This document shows positions 42,663 through 51,796 of a DNA stretch of 64,000 bases, in pieces. Numbering within the stretch: the first letter of the stretch is position 1; the number at the start of each line of letters is the position of its first letter. Where the stretch lies: positions 87,101 through 151,100 of the forward strand of contig JAFXNA010000024.1 of the NCBI GenBank assembly GCA_017529865.1, written 5' to 3'. The DNA comes from Bacteroidaceae bacterium (GTDB lineage: Bacteria > Bacteroidota > Bacteroidia > Bacteroidales > Bacteroidaceae). The notes beneath the pieces are model-generated. The model did not search any database. It saw nothing but the letters and a program-made list of their open reading frames with translations, and had not been told where the DNA came from. Made by a program: the position numbers and the translations under genes.

Positions 42663-43498
42663 TTATCTAATTCGTATACTTTATCCTTCACCCATTGTGC
42701 CCATTCGACATGCGACTTCGACTTATCGAACGTCTGCCAAGGAATCGGTTCACCAAAGGTGACAGTAAATGATTTTCCTACATTCTTATACATCTCATCT
42801 ACAAGGAACAACATTGCCACGTTTACTTTCAAATGGAGTGCCTTGCAGATGTTGGCAATGCGATAGAACCGCTCTGAGTTCTGTCCTGAGAAATGTACAG
42901 GTATCACATCGCGCTGGTATTCGATGCTTTTGCTGATAAATGTTTTCTTCCAGTCAAGGTCACGAATAACACCATGCTGCTTTCTCGAACAAAGTCCGGC
43001 AGGAAACATCAGCACGTTGTTCTCAGACTGGAAAGCCATATCAACCATCTTGGGAAAGTTACGGCTTTGGCTACCCGTCTTATTGATAGGAATGCACAAT
43101 GGAGCCAATCCCTCGAGATTCATCAGCACATCGTTGACAAGATACTTGATCTTGCTGTCGTATTTATGACACAAAATACTACCCAATGCCACACCGTCTT
43201 CTCCACCAAGCGGATGGTTTGACACGATGGTATAGTATCGGCCGCCTTCGTTCGATGGCAACTCATCAATTCCCTTCACATTGAGTGTCATCTCAAGATA
43301 AGCTACACATTCGTCCAGGAAATCCTGACCATACTTCCCTTTGGCACGGCCTGTCAGATATCGATTCACCTCTTCCTGATGCAATATCTTCTTGAGCCAG
43401 TTGACAAGAAAACGAGGGAAATACTTATACTTACTCCCCGCCTTGCTCTTGATGATAGCCTCAACATCTACCTTAAAATCCACATCGTTCTGCGCCAT
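42659..43498 (-). CDS. glsA: GlsA-like O-acyltransferase (PlsC family)
   Basis: A 279-aa lysophospholipid-acyltransferase-like enzyme that is expected to add the second acyl chain to N-acyl glycine. The catalytic motif is SNHPLGGEDGVAL (His and Asp separated by five residues, as in related OlsA-like proteins rather than the four of classic PlsC), followed by the acceptor-site LMFPAGLCSRKQHGVIRDLDW, which replaces the usual FPEGTRS. It is the first gene of the operon, with a -7 element 19 nt upstream. Product lipids are major membrane and immune-active lipids in Bacteroidales. Confidence 0.82.
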   Translation of the reverse strand: MAQNDVDFKVDVEAIIKSKAGSKYKYFPRFLVNWLKKILHQEEVNRYLTGRAKGKYGQDFLDECVAYLEMTLNVKGIDELPSNEGGRYYTIVSNHPLGGEDGVALGSILCHKYDSKIKYLVNDVLMNLEGLAPLCIPINKTGSQSRNFPKMVDMAFQSENNVLMFPAGLCSRKQHGVIRDLDWKKTFISKSIEYQRDVIPVHFSGQNSERFYRIANICKALHLKVNVAMLFLVDEMYKNVGKSFTVTFGEPIPWQTFDKSKSHVEWAQWVKDKVYELDK

Positions 43499-43516
43499 AA
43501 TACTAATTTAGTTTGG

Positions 43517-43524
43517 CAAAGTTA
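43517..43524 (-). promoter_or_regulatory. -7 element of the glycine-lipid operon promoter
   Basis: Minus-strand TAACTTTG, preceded by ATTTACCATTTATC-type repeats (43528-43555). A copy of the TTATATATAAAATAAGGTG motif lies at 43582-43603. Confidence 0.65.
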
Positions 43525-43646
43525 CAAAATATTTACCATTTATCATTTACCAATTATATTTTTTTTGCAAATAAGTGCCTATTACACCTTATTTTATATA
43601 TAAGAAGACACTTTTCTAAAGTTGATATAGCAACGGATAAAACACA

Positions 43647-43676
43647 AGGTGCTCAGACATTGCTGTCCAAGCACCT
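43647..43676 (-). terminator. Terminator of the 1147-aa surface protein gene
   Basis: AGGTGCT (43647-43653) and AGCACCT (43670-43676), 16-nt loop; the minus strand continues TGTGTTTTATCC. Confidence 0.65.
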
Positions 43677-43701
43677 AAATCTATATTCTTTGTTCCCTTC
43701 C

Positions 43702-43742
43702 CTTTAAAGCTTCCCCCTTGAGGGGGGACGGGAGAGGGGCTG
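43702..43742. repeat. G/C-rich palindromic repeat, copy e
   Basis: TTCCCCCTTGAGGGGGGA followed by CGGGAGAGGGGCTGG, just outside the stop codon of the surface-protein gene. Same family as copies a-d and f. Confidence 0.7.
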
Positions 43743-43750
43743 GTAGACTA

Positions 43751-46700
43751 TTACTTCACAAGAACCTTCTTGCCATCAACAATGTTGAGCCCCTTCTGGA
43801 GAGCATTGATTCTCTGACCAGCGAGGTTGTAGATAGCACTCTTCGCATTGTTAACAATGATTTCACGAACAGCTGTGTCAGGCTTCTTCTCAAGGTCACC
43901 ACCCAAATAGAATAACTGGAAGTCATCGAAGATTACCCAGTCGCCTTCAACCTGTGTGTTCTTGCGGAATCCAATGCGGAGGTCTGCTCCTGCAGGAACC
44001 TCAATCTGAATCTTGTTGCAGTAAGCCTCTGGATTCTGCTTGAAGCGCTCAGCGGTACCAAGCATTGATGATGGATAGTAGAATACACCATCATCTGTTG
44101 TGATACACTCATCGAATGGATAAGTGTTCTCAACCTGCCAAGCATACTTCGTGATACCATTGTCATCCTGGAACACATATCTGTAATCACCATCCTTAAC
44201 AACATTGTATCCGTCCTTTGAAGTGATTACTTCATCATTCTCGTCAAACAAGGCATCCTCCGAAACTGCATAAGTCCAAATGGTATCAATCGCTGTTGTC
44301 TCTGTATCAGGATCGTAGTCACCTTCAACCAGGTCATTGCTGTTGTTACGATAGTACTTCGTGAATGATGGAGCAGTGAACTTGCCATCACAAACCGACT
44401 TCACATATGCAGCTGATTCGATAGCATCATCACCTTCACCTACACTTGCATAGAGTTCAGCAAAGTGACGCTCCCAAGCGTCTACGTCACCCTCAGCAAC
44501 TGTCCAGTAGCCAGTATAGCTCTGGTTGTTGTTGTCACGCACATTACGTGCATCACGATAGAGCGCACGAACACGGATTTCATACTTACCTTCTGGCAAG
44601 CCCTGAATAATCTGATACATATCGATTGGATTCGTGTTCCAGATTTCTGAGTTGCCACGAGCATATTCGTTAGAAGTACCTCTGTTACCGCTCCAACCGT
44701 TTGATGGGCTATATGTAAAGTCTGGGTTGACAATGAGAGAAGTGATGTCAACAGGGTTGGTTTCTGAAGCATTCTTACCACCAGCAGCAATGATTGCACC
44801 CTTCTTAATGTAGAAGTTAATCTCTGTTGCATACTGGTTAAGGGTCTCTACATTGCTGTAGTTAGCCTTCAAAGCAGTTGCTTGCTCTTCCAGAATGACC
44901 TTGAGGTCAGCATCGTCAAGAACAGAAGCCTGATCGTATGCATTCAAGTAAGACTGATATGCATTGAATACCTCTCTTGCTTTTGCAATGTCAGTATAGA
45001 CATCATTTTCCTTTGTACCAAGCTCTGCAACATAAAGCATTGGTTTGATAAGGATGTCAGACTGAACAGGGCCGTCAATATAGCCTTCTGCATCTGGATT
45101 ATTGTACTTGTCAAACAACTTATCATAGTCGGCGCTAAGACTGTAGTAGCTGTTATTCGTAGCATTGACAGCCTTCTGGATGTAATCCTCGGCTTCAGCA
45201 ATAGCCTTGTTTGCTTCATCGTATCCATCGAAACCAACAATTGTTGCAGGAATAGCACTCAGCAATCCGTTCACATAAGCGATATCACCAAGGAAGGTAA
45301 GTTCTTCTGACTTTTCAGTCACGGCTGCCAGTTTCTTCTGGATCATAGCTGTGAAATCTGGCTCCTCGCCATAGTAGTAGAGCTGGAATGCTGTGATTGA
45401 ATAGAAACCGTTTACAGAAGCTTCTATCCAAACGTCGCCATCAGTTACTTCCACCATGCCAGTAGAAAGTGTACACCATGAAGCTATCGTATTTCCATTC
45501 CACCATGCACGCGGTTCTGCACGCTCAGAACGTGAAGACTGTGTTGCCGTTCTAATAATGAAGTGAGTATCAATATCGTCAACACCTTCATTTGTCCAAG
45601 ACTCAGCCATACCTGTGAGAGAATAGTATCCGTTTGGCAAACCCTTCAGATACTGACCAATCACAGAAATGCCACTCGTTGGCGTTGGAGCCCATGCCTT
45701 ACAAGAAGTCATGTGATGGTCGAAGTAAACCTCCCAACCTGGACCACCATTACCTTTCTTATACCATTTGAATGGAACTGTATCATCAGAACCAGACAGC
45801 ACAACGTCGCCAGAATATACTGTTCTCGCATCCTTATGTGCCTGATTGTCACCACTAAATTCCATGTCGCTCCAAGCCTCTGGCCAGTTCTCATACTTCC
45901 AGAAACCTGTCTCCTCGTCCCAAGTAGGATTATTCTCAGTGTTGCAGAAGAATGGCTGGTTGATTATGTCTGAAAAGTTGTAAACACCATCAACTGCAGG
46001 GCTAGTGAGGATATAAGCAATTTTTGCTTCACTCAAAGCGTTACATGCCTCAGTATAAGCCTCTGGGGAGCTGACCACAGAATAATCTTCTGCTGTTGCT
46101 ATGACGGTTGCTGCATCGATTGCTGCAATGAATGCGTCCTTCCCGTCATAGTCAGTTGATGCAGCCAATGCTTCCATTGTAGAGATCTCACCAGTCAACT
46201 TCTGTGCATCCTGATAGAACTGAGTGTAATCAGTGAACAACTTATTGAAAGCAGCAGTTGCTGACTCAACACCTTCAACAGTTGTGTCATCATAAGTAAG
46301 ATCCATTACTGCATCCTGAAGCAATGAACCAAGTGCAGGGTAATCAGCCATGATTTCCTCGGCTAAGTTTTCTGCCTTCTTTTGTGCAATTTCCATTGCT
46401 TTGTAAGCCAATGCTATCTTAGCGGCATCATCAGCAGTTCCTTTATAAATAAGGTGGAAGTTGGTTGCCATGAAAGAGTCGGCTTCTTTTATCTCAATTT
46501 TTTGGACACCAATCTTCACCCATGAAGGCTCAGTAACGAAGAATGTAACCTTATTGTAAACTGTTTCATCCTCATCGCTTTCGAATGGGAGATACTTGTT
46601 GGCAGCAAACCATACAAGAGAGCCAGGAATAGAGCATGGACCCCAACGGCCATCCAAATAATTACCGTCAGACATATCCCAACCTGGATATCCATCTTCG

Positions 46701-47194
46701 CCTTCTGCAGGGCCAACATACAACTGCTCCATGACGCCCTCGAACAGACGAGGCATCAAAGGATTAGAGAATGTTGTACCAGATGCTGTGAATTCTTCGC
46801 TGTCAATATCATAAGTTCCTGCTGTAGCATAGAGCTGGGACAGGTTCTTCCAAGTGTCATTATCAAAGGTGTTAGGGTCTTCTGCCCATGAGTTACCAAA
46901 ACGATAGTAACCTTGGCAGTTTACCTCATACATACCAGCAGGAAGATAAAGGTATTGGAACACATCACCTGAACCATCATAAATTTCAAACAAGCCTCCT
47001 GTCGTATTAGGGTTACCCTTCGTACAGTCTACTTGCCAGTAGTCCATTGGATCGTTTTCGAAGCTCAAGTTTCCAAAGTTTACAGCCTCGGATACGTCAT
47101 CACCGACTTTCCAAGTGGAAGCATCGGGTGCATCTTGAGCAAATGCAGCAAAACTCATCATTGCGAATGCTGCACAAAGTAGAAGTTTTTTCAT
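43751..47194 (-). CDS. Large secreted multi-domain surface protein
   Basis: An 1147-aa exported protein (signal peptide MKKLLLCAAFAMMSFAAFAQ). I see three jelly-roll-like modules of the carbohydrate-binding type, at about residues 30-235, 400-630 and 880-1110, each with a strand such as LPAGMYEVNCQGYYRFG, LPNGYYSLTGMAESW or LPEGKYEIRVRALYRD. They are joined by helical linkers (about 240-400 and 640-830) with spaced Ala and Tyr residues. The protein ends with a short tail, AIYNLAGQRINALQKGLN then GKKVLVK, which resembles a trimmed type IX secretion signal. No catalytic residues were recognised. It is transcribed away from a hybrid two-component regulator that may control it. Confidence 0.8.
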   Translation of the reverse strand: MKKLLLCAAFAMMSFAAFAQDAPDASTWKVGDDVSEAVNFGNLSFENDPMDYWQVDCTKGNPNTTGGLFEIYDGSGDVFQYLYLPAGMYEVNCQGYYRFGNSWAEDPNTFDNDTWKNLSQLYATAGTYDIDSEEFTASGTTFSNPLMPRLFEGVMEQLYVGPAEGEDGYPGWDMSDGNYLDGRWGPCSIPGSLVWFAANKYLPFESDEDETVYNKVTFFVTEPSWVKIGVQKIEIKEADSFMATNFHLIYKGTADDAAKIALAYKAMEIAQKKAENLAEEIMADYPALGSLLQDAVMDLTYDDTTVEGVESATAAFNKLFTDYTQFYQDAQKLTGEISTMEALAASTDYDGKDAFIAAIDAATVIATAEDYSVVSSPEAYTEACNALSEAKIAYILTSPAVDGVYNFSDIINQPFFCNTENNPTWDEETGFWKYENWPEAWSDMEFSGDNQAHKDARTVYSGDVVLSGSDDTVPFKWYKKGNGGPGWEVYFDHHMTSCKAWAPTPTSGISVIGQYLKGLPNGYYSLTGMAESWTNEGVDDIDTHFIIRTATQSSRSERAEPRAWWNGNTIASWCTLSTGMVEVTDGDVWIEASVNGFYSITAFQLYYYGEEPDFTAMIQKKLAAVTEKSEELTFLGDIAYVNGLLSAIPATIVGFDGYDEANKAIAEAEDYIQKAVNATNNSYYSLSADYDKLFDKYNNPDAEGYIDGPVQSDILIKPMLYVAELGTKENDVYTDIAKAREVFNAYQSYLNAYDQASVLDDADLKVILEEQATALKANYSNVETLNQYATEINFYIKKGAIIAAGGKNASETNPVDITSLIVNPDFTYSPSNGWSGNRGTSNEYARGNSEIWNTNPIDMYQIIQGLPEGKYEIRVRALYRDARNVRDNNNQSYTGYWTVAEGDVDAWERHFAELYASVGEGDDAIESAAYVKSVCDGKFTAPSFTKYYRNNSNDLVEGDYDPDTETTAIDTIWTYAVSEDALFDENDEVITSKDGYNVVKDGDYRYVFQDDNGITKYAWQVENTYPFDECITTDDGVFYYPSSMLGTAERFKQNPEAYCNKIQIEVPAGADLRIGFRKNTQVEGDWVIFDDFQLFYLGGDLEKKPDTAVREIIVNNAKSAIYNLAGQRINALQKGLNIVDGKKVLVK

Positions 47195-47282
47195 ACTTGA
47201 ATTTGTTTTGAATAAAAAGATTAATAAATTGGGTGTTACTATTATTTGAGTTATTTGAATGAGTAGTTTTCGGTTTCGGGCA

Positions 47283-47290
47283 CAAAGTTA
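47283..47290 (-). promoter_or_regulatory. -7 element of the surface protein gene promoter, with adjacent palindrome
   Basis: Minus-strand TAACTTTG, with ATTG at 47310-47313 as a possible -33 (19-nt spacer). A perfect 12-bp palindrome ATAAATATTTAT (47294-47305) lies between the two elements and could be a regulator site. From 47306 to 47478 no gene is seen. Confidence 0.55.
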
Positions 47291-47478
47291 TAAATAAATA
47301 TTTATAGCGCAATGCCAATGTATCAAATTTGAAAGAGTTGTTCACTTTTTAGCAAGGAAAAAGAACGAATTAGGTGAAAACAGGCGGTTTATGTTACAAA
47401 ATTACAAATTTTAGCAAACTATTTGAGATTTATGAATTAAAAAATGAAACTTTAGTTCGCCGTTAGGCAATTATTTCG

Positions 47479-47486
47479 TAACTTTG
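47479..47486 (+). promoter_or_regulatory. -7 element of the hybrid two-component gene promoter
   Basis: TAACTTTG, 42 nt upstream of the ATG. The -33 region is unclear. Confidence 0.6.
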
Positions 47487-47528
47487 CAGTGCATTACTAA
47501 AATAATTTGAGACTAATCAAAGAATTGT

Positions 47529-50500
47529 ATGAAATATCTTTCAACAACCATACGACAACTGGCAATATCTTTCTTGATGTTACTTATTTGCAATGTTACA
47601 TTTGCGCAAGTTTCACGTCTTTATACCACTCAATCTGGACTCACTTCAAGCGACATGTACTCCATTTCGATTGATTCGAAGGGATTGGTTTGGATTGCTG
47701 GAACATCGTCAATCGACGTGTTCGATGGCACCAAATTCTATAATATTGGTAAGTTGCTCAATAACTATGACGAAATCAATGCTGTCAGAAGGGTAATAGA
47801 ATACAAGGAAGATAAGTACTGGCTGGCCACAAGTAATGGCATGTATTTATTAGACGGTCGCACTTGCCACTTGGAACATAAGAAATTGAGCGAAGACGAA
47901 GACTCCATCATGGGATATTCCGTTAATCATATTATCGATTATCCTCGTCCTAATATGAAGTTGGTTTCTACAGAAGGAAACGGTCTGTATGTGTTCAACA
48001 CAGAAACCCAAAAAACAGATACGACTCTGACACGTAAACTGCGCAAAATCGCTCCTTATCCTTTCTGCTCACAAGTGTTCATTGATGATGATGGTTACCT
48101 TTGGTGTAGTGTGTTCAGGCAAGTGTTCCGTATCGATTTGACAACGATGGCGATGACCACGTTTGAGACAACTCCTGATGCAAATCGGATTCTGATAGCA
48201 AATAACATCAACCAAATTATCCAATCCAGAAAGACTAAGAACATCTATTTCGCTACAGGAAGCGGCATGTTGGTCTACGACTATAATCAGAGGGTGCTGA
48301 GAGCTGCAGCCAACGCTTTGGAAAACCCGATGCCCATCACCGCCTTGTTTGAAGACCAGAACAATCGCATCCTTGCTGGTACAGACAACCACGGATTGTG
48401 GATGATGATGCGCAACGAAACGTTGATTCCGTTCACCAACAACGATCCAAGCATGAACATTGAGTTTGCAAAAGTCAGGGCGTTTACCGCCGACAAAGAG
48501 GGCAACTTGATCATCGGCTTTGCTCAAAAAGGAATCTTTGTCCTTCCTCACAATAGGAACGAGATTGGCTATTATTCGTTCTCGCCCAGCAACAACAGAT
48601 TGAATGCCACGAGCGTCACATCCATTGCTTACGATGGTCAGGACTTTTGGGTAGGCACAGATGGTTGTGGTGTATTTAAGATGGAAGGGCAGCGACTTCG
48701 CAGTCAACCCCAACCATTCGGTGAAGGGCTGAAATCATCACTTGTCCAGACCATCGCAATCGACAAACACAAGACGCTCTGGGTTGGTTCGTATGGAGGT
48801 GGACTGCAATGCCTGCAAGGCAATAAGTTTGTGACGCCAAGTTGGTTGAACATCCTTTCCTCATCTTTTGTGATGATGTTGCAGTATGATGAGCAGAGAG
48901 ACCTGCTGTTTGTCGGCACCAATGGTCAAGGGGTGTTTGTGGTTGACATCGCCAAGCAAAACATCACCAATCTATTCTCCACCATGTCGTTTAATGGTTG
49001 GATTTATTCTCTTTGCTACGACAACAATGGCACATTGTGGATAGGAACAGCCCGAGGCATCTTTGCCTACAATATTGACGCAAAGAAAGGCGAGGAAATC
49101 AAGTTCCCCAAGTCTGAAATCCTGATGCCTCAGTGTTTGACAGTCATGAACGAGTCATTATTGATTGGTACCAACAAGGGTCTTATCTCTTATAATATAA
49201 AGAAAGGGGAGTCTTTTGATATCTTAAGCAATGAAAATGTGAAATCGATTGAAGTGACCGAGAAAGACATCTGGCTGACCACTTCCAAGTCTGTCATCCG
49301 TATCGATAAGCAATCGATGAAATCCTACGAGTATTCTTCGTTCGAGGGCTTCCATATTGGCGAATTCCATCGAAATGCACATTACCTGACCGATTCACAC
49401 GACATCTTGTTTGGTGGCGATAATGGAATCGTACGCTTCAATGCGATGCTCATGCGCGTACCAAAAGCACTGACTCATGATATCAGTTTCACAGGCGTTA
49501 AAATCAATGGTGCTCCCATCCGCTTCGATGAGCATAACTTACGCACCATCATGAATGCCAACGTCATCGCCCTGACTGAGCTTAATTTGTCACACGACCA
49601 GAATTCTGTCGCTGTAGCCTTTGGTGTGGCTGAGTATTCTGCTCCTAATCAAGTACGTTTCCTGTATTACCTCGATGGATATGACCAGGATTGGCATAAA
49701 GCCACCAACGAGTTGGAGGCAAACTATCCAAATCTGCCACCAGGCAACTATACGCTTCGTGTCAAGGCCTATTTGGAGAATAATGAGCAGTCAGCTATCG
49801 AGAAGACGTTGAGCATAAAGATTCGTCAACCTTGGTATAACACGATGGCAGCATGGTTTCTCTATTTCATCGTCGCATTCATCCTTGCCTATTTCGGCTA
49901 TCGTATCTATGCAGAGCGTAAACGCCAGGAACAATTGCTGAGGGATGCCCGTGAGGAAGAGAATTTAAAGGAAGCCAAACTCAGGATGTTTACCAGCATC
50001 GCCCACGAACTTCGTTCACCGCTGACGATGATTGTATCACCATTGTCGCAACTCATGGCATCCACTACCGACAATGGACTGATGGCGATGTACAACGTCA
50101 TGAAGCTTAACTGCGACCGTTTGATTACAACAGTGAACCAGATTACCGATATCCGCAAAATCGATAATGGGCAGTTCCATCTCCATTTCTCGAAAGTAAA
50201 CTTCAAGGACTATTCTAAGAATGTATTCGACTCGTTCTTATCATATGCAAAGGCAAAGAATATCAACTACCAGATTGAGCATCAGAACCCTAACGAAGTA
50301 TTGTGGCTCGATAAAGTCCATTTCGAGAAAATTCTGGCGAACATTCTTTCCAATGCCTTCAAGTTCACACCTAAGAACGGCAGAATTCTTGTCAGAACCA
50401 AGGGCATCATGGCTGATGCGACCGAATGGCTGGAAGTCAGAATTTATAATAGCGGCTCCTATATCTCGAAAGAAGACCTTCCACATGTGTTCGAACGATT

Positions 50501-51581
50501 TTTCCAGGCGAATAGTGCAGAAAAGGAGACGGTGGGATCGGGCATTGGATTAAATCTGGTGAACGAACTCGTCCATCTGCATCATGGCTTGATATCTGTT
50601 CATAATATGGAACCAGACGGTGTAGAGTTTGTCATGCTGTTCCCAAAACACAAAACACATCTCACAACTGAAGAATTGTCACCTCGTCAGGACGAAGAAG
50701 CTGAAGAACTGCAACAAGAGTTGTATGCCGATGTCGGGATTGATACAGAAGAAGAGGCAGACGACGAAACCATCACCAAGACCAAGAAGACCGTTTTGGT
50801 TGTCGACGATGATGAAGGCCTCTGCAAATATGTCGCTGCACAGATTTCCGATAAGTATAATGTCATCATAGCGCATAGCGGCAACACCGCTTGGCAGAAG
50901 ATTCTGACGGCACGTCCTGATGCAATCGTGACAGATATCCGCATGCCCGACGGCAATGGTATCGAGTTGTGTAAACGTATCAAGTCCAACCCTGAGACCG
51001 ACAACCTGCCAATTGTGATGCTGACCAGCGAGAACAGCGATCTGGCAGAAATCACGAGTCTGAATCTGCAGGTCGACCACTTCATCAGCAAGCCTTTCAA
51101 TATACTGAAACTGAAGGGAGCAATTGCCCAAGGTCTCAAGGTGAGAGAAAAGATGATGGGCAAATTGCGTCGCAATGAAGTCGACTTTGATTACTCTGAA
51201 AAGACCATCGACAGTGCCGACGATAAGTTGTTTGTACGCATCAATGAAACTCTGAAGAAGAATCTCGACGACTCATCGTTCGGCGTGAACGAGTTAGCTT
51301 CGCTTGTCGGGATCAGTCGTGTACACCTCAATCGCAAGATGAAAGACCGTTATGGCGTATCGCCTAACAACTTCATCCGCTCTTATCGTCTGAAGCAAGC
51401 AGCCTATCTGCTAATAAACAATAATGTGAACGTTTCCGAGGTAGCCTACCGAGTAGGTTTCTCATCACATTCACATTTCAGTAATACGTTCCGCGAGTAC
51501 TTCGGAATGACTCCGAAAGAGTTTGTCACCTACTACACAGAGCATCCTGACGACGAAACCCTATTGAAACTGTTGGAATAA
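47529..51581 (+). CDS. Hybrid two-component system sensor and AraC-type regulator
   Basis: A 1350-aa one-protein signalling system, the type that controls glycan-use and surface genes in Bacteroidota. In order: signal peptide (1-26), two-component beta-propeller repeats (about 27-690; VWIAGTSSIDVFDG, LWVGSYGGGLQCLQG), Y_Y_Y domain (about 695-765), one membrane helix (about 770-790), HisKA with the phospho-His in IAHELRSPLTM (about 825), HATPase (NILSNAFKFTP; GSGIGLNLVNEL), receiver domain (VLVVDDDEG at about 1090, phospho-Asp in TDIRMPDG at about 1135) and a C-terminal AraC helix-turn-helix (about 1250-1345). The linker at about 1050-1085 is strongly acidic. The divergent surface protein is the likeliest target. 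Confidence 0.95.
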   Translation: MKYLSTTIRQLAISFLMLLICNVTFAQVSRLYTTQSGLTSSDMYSISIDSKGLVWIAGTSSIDVFDGTKFYNIGKLLNNYDEINAVRRVIEYKEDKYWLATSNGMYLLDGRTCHLEHKKLSEDEDSIMGYSVNHIIDYPRPNMKLVSTEGNGLYVFNTETQKTDTTLTRKLRKIAPYPFCSQVFIDDDGYLWCSVFRQVFRIDLTTMAMTTFETTPDANRILIANNINQIIQSRKTKNIYFATGSGMLVYDYNQRVLRAAANALENPMPITALFEDQNNRILAGTDNHGLWMMMRNETLIPFTNNDPSMNIEFAKVRAFTADKEGNLIIGFAQKGIFVLPHNRNEIGYYSFSPSNNRLNATSVTSIAYDGQDFWVGTDGCGVFKMEGQRLRSQPQPFGEGLKSSLVQTIAIDKHKTLWVGSYGGGLQCLQGNKFVTPSWLNILSSSFVMMLQYDEQRDLLFVGTNGQGVFVVDIAKQNITNLFSTMSFNGWIYSLCYDNNGTLWIGTARGIFAYNIDAKKGEEIKFPKSEILMPQCLTVMNESLLIGTNKGLISYNIKKGESFDILSNENVKSIEVTEKDIWLTTSKSVIRIDKQSMKSYEYSSFEGFHIGEFHRNAHYLTDSHDILFGGDNGIVRFNAMLMRVPKALTHDISFTGVKINGAPIRFDEHNLRTIMNANVIALTELNLSHDQNSVAVAFGVAEYSAPNQVRFLYYLDGYDQDWHKATNELEANYPNLPPGNYTLRVKAYLENNEQSAIEKTLSIKIRQPWYNTMAAWFLYFIVAFILAYFGYRIYAERKRQEQLLRDAREEENLKEAKLRMFTSIAHELRSPLTMIVSPLSQLMASTTDNGLMAMYNVMKLNCDRLITTVNQITDIRKIDNGQFHLHFSKVNFKDYSKNVFDSFLSYAKAKNINYQIEHQNPNEVLWLDKVHFEKILANILSNAFKFTPKNGRILVRTKGIMADATEWLEVRIYNSGSYISKEDLPHVFERFFQANSAEKETVGSGIGLNLVNELVHLHHGLISVHNMEPDGVEFVMLFPKHKTHLTTEELSPRQDEEAEELQQELYADVGIDTEEEADDETITKTKKTVLVVDDDEGLCKYVAAQISDKYNVIIAHSGNTAWQKILTARPDAIVTDIRMPDGNGIELCKRIKSNPETDNLPIVMLTSENSDLAEITSLNLQVDHFISKPFNILKLKGAIAQGLKVREKMMGKLRRNEVDFDYSEKTIDSADDKLFVRINETLKKNLDDSSFGVNELASLVGISRVHLNRKMKDRYGVSPNNFIRSYRLKQAAYLLINNNVNVSEVAYRVGFSSHSHFSNTFREYFGMTPKEFVTYYTEHPDDETLLKLLE

Positions 51582-51592
51582 ATGTGGGCAAG

Positions 51593-51796
51593 CTACTTCT
51601 TCTTGAAGCTTCTGTAGATTGTCACACTAAACCAGATAATCGCTAACACAAATACGGCAGCATACAGATAGAGCGAGGAATCGTTTAATACTGATGCTGC
51701 CCATATTGTTGCACCCAGACAGATAATGAGGAACACCAACGAGGTGAACATCAGTATCTTCTGGGTTCTTTGCATGAATTCCTGAAATTTACTCAT
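51593..51796 (-). CDS. Small two-helix membrane protein
   Basis: A 67-aa protein ([14 protein letters not shown] start) with two hydrophobic helices at about residues 15-37 and 40-60 and a basic C-terminus (YRSFKKK). The start is the ATG at 51796, whose A is the last base of the cysS stop (TAATG), so translation follows directly from cysS; a longer frame starting at 51814 would overlap cysS. I do not recognise a function. Its end lies 11 nt from the end of the convergent hybrid regulator gene. Confidence 0.7.
   Translation of the reverse strand: MSKFQEFMQRTQKILMFTSLVFLIICLGATIWAASVLNDSSLYLYAAVFVLAIIWFSVTIYRSFKKK

Noticed and set aside
43513..43707. 64-aa open frame between the glycine-lipid genes and the surface protein
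   Set aside because: It spans A/T repeats, a TATATA motif and a terminator hairpin, and has no recognisable features.
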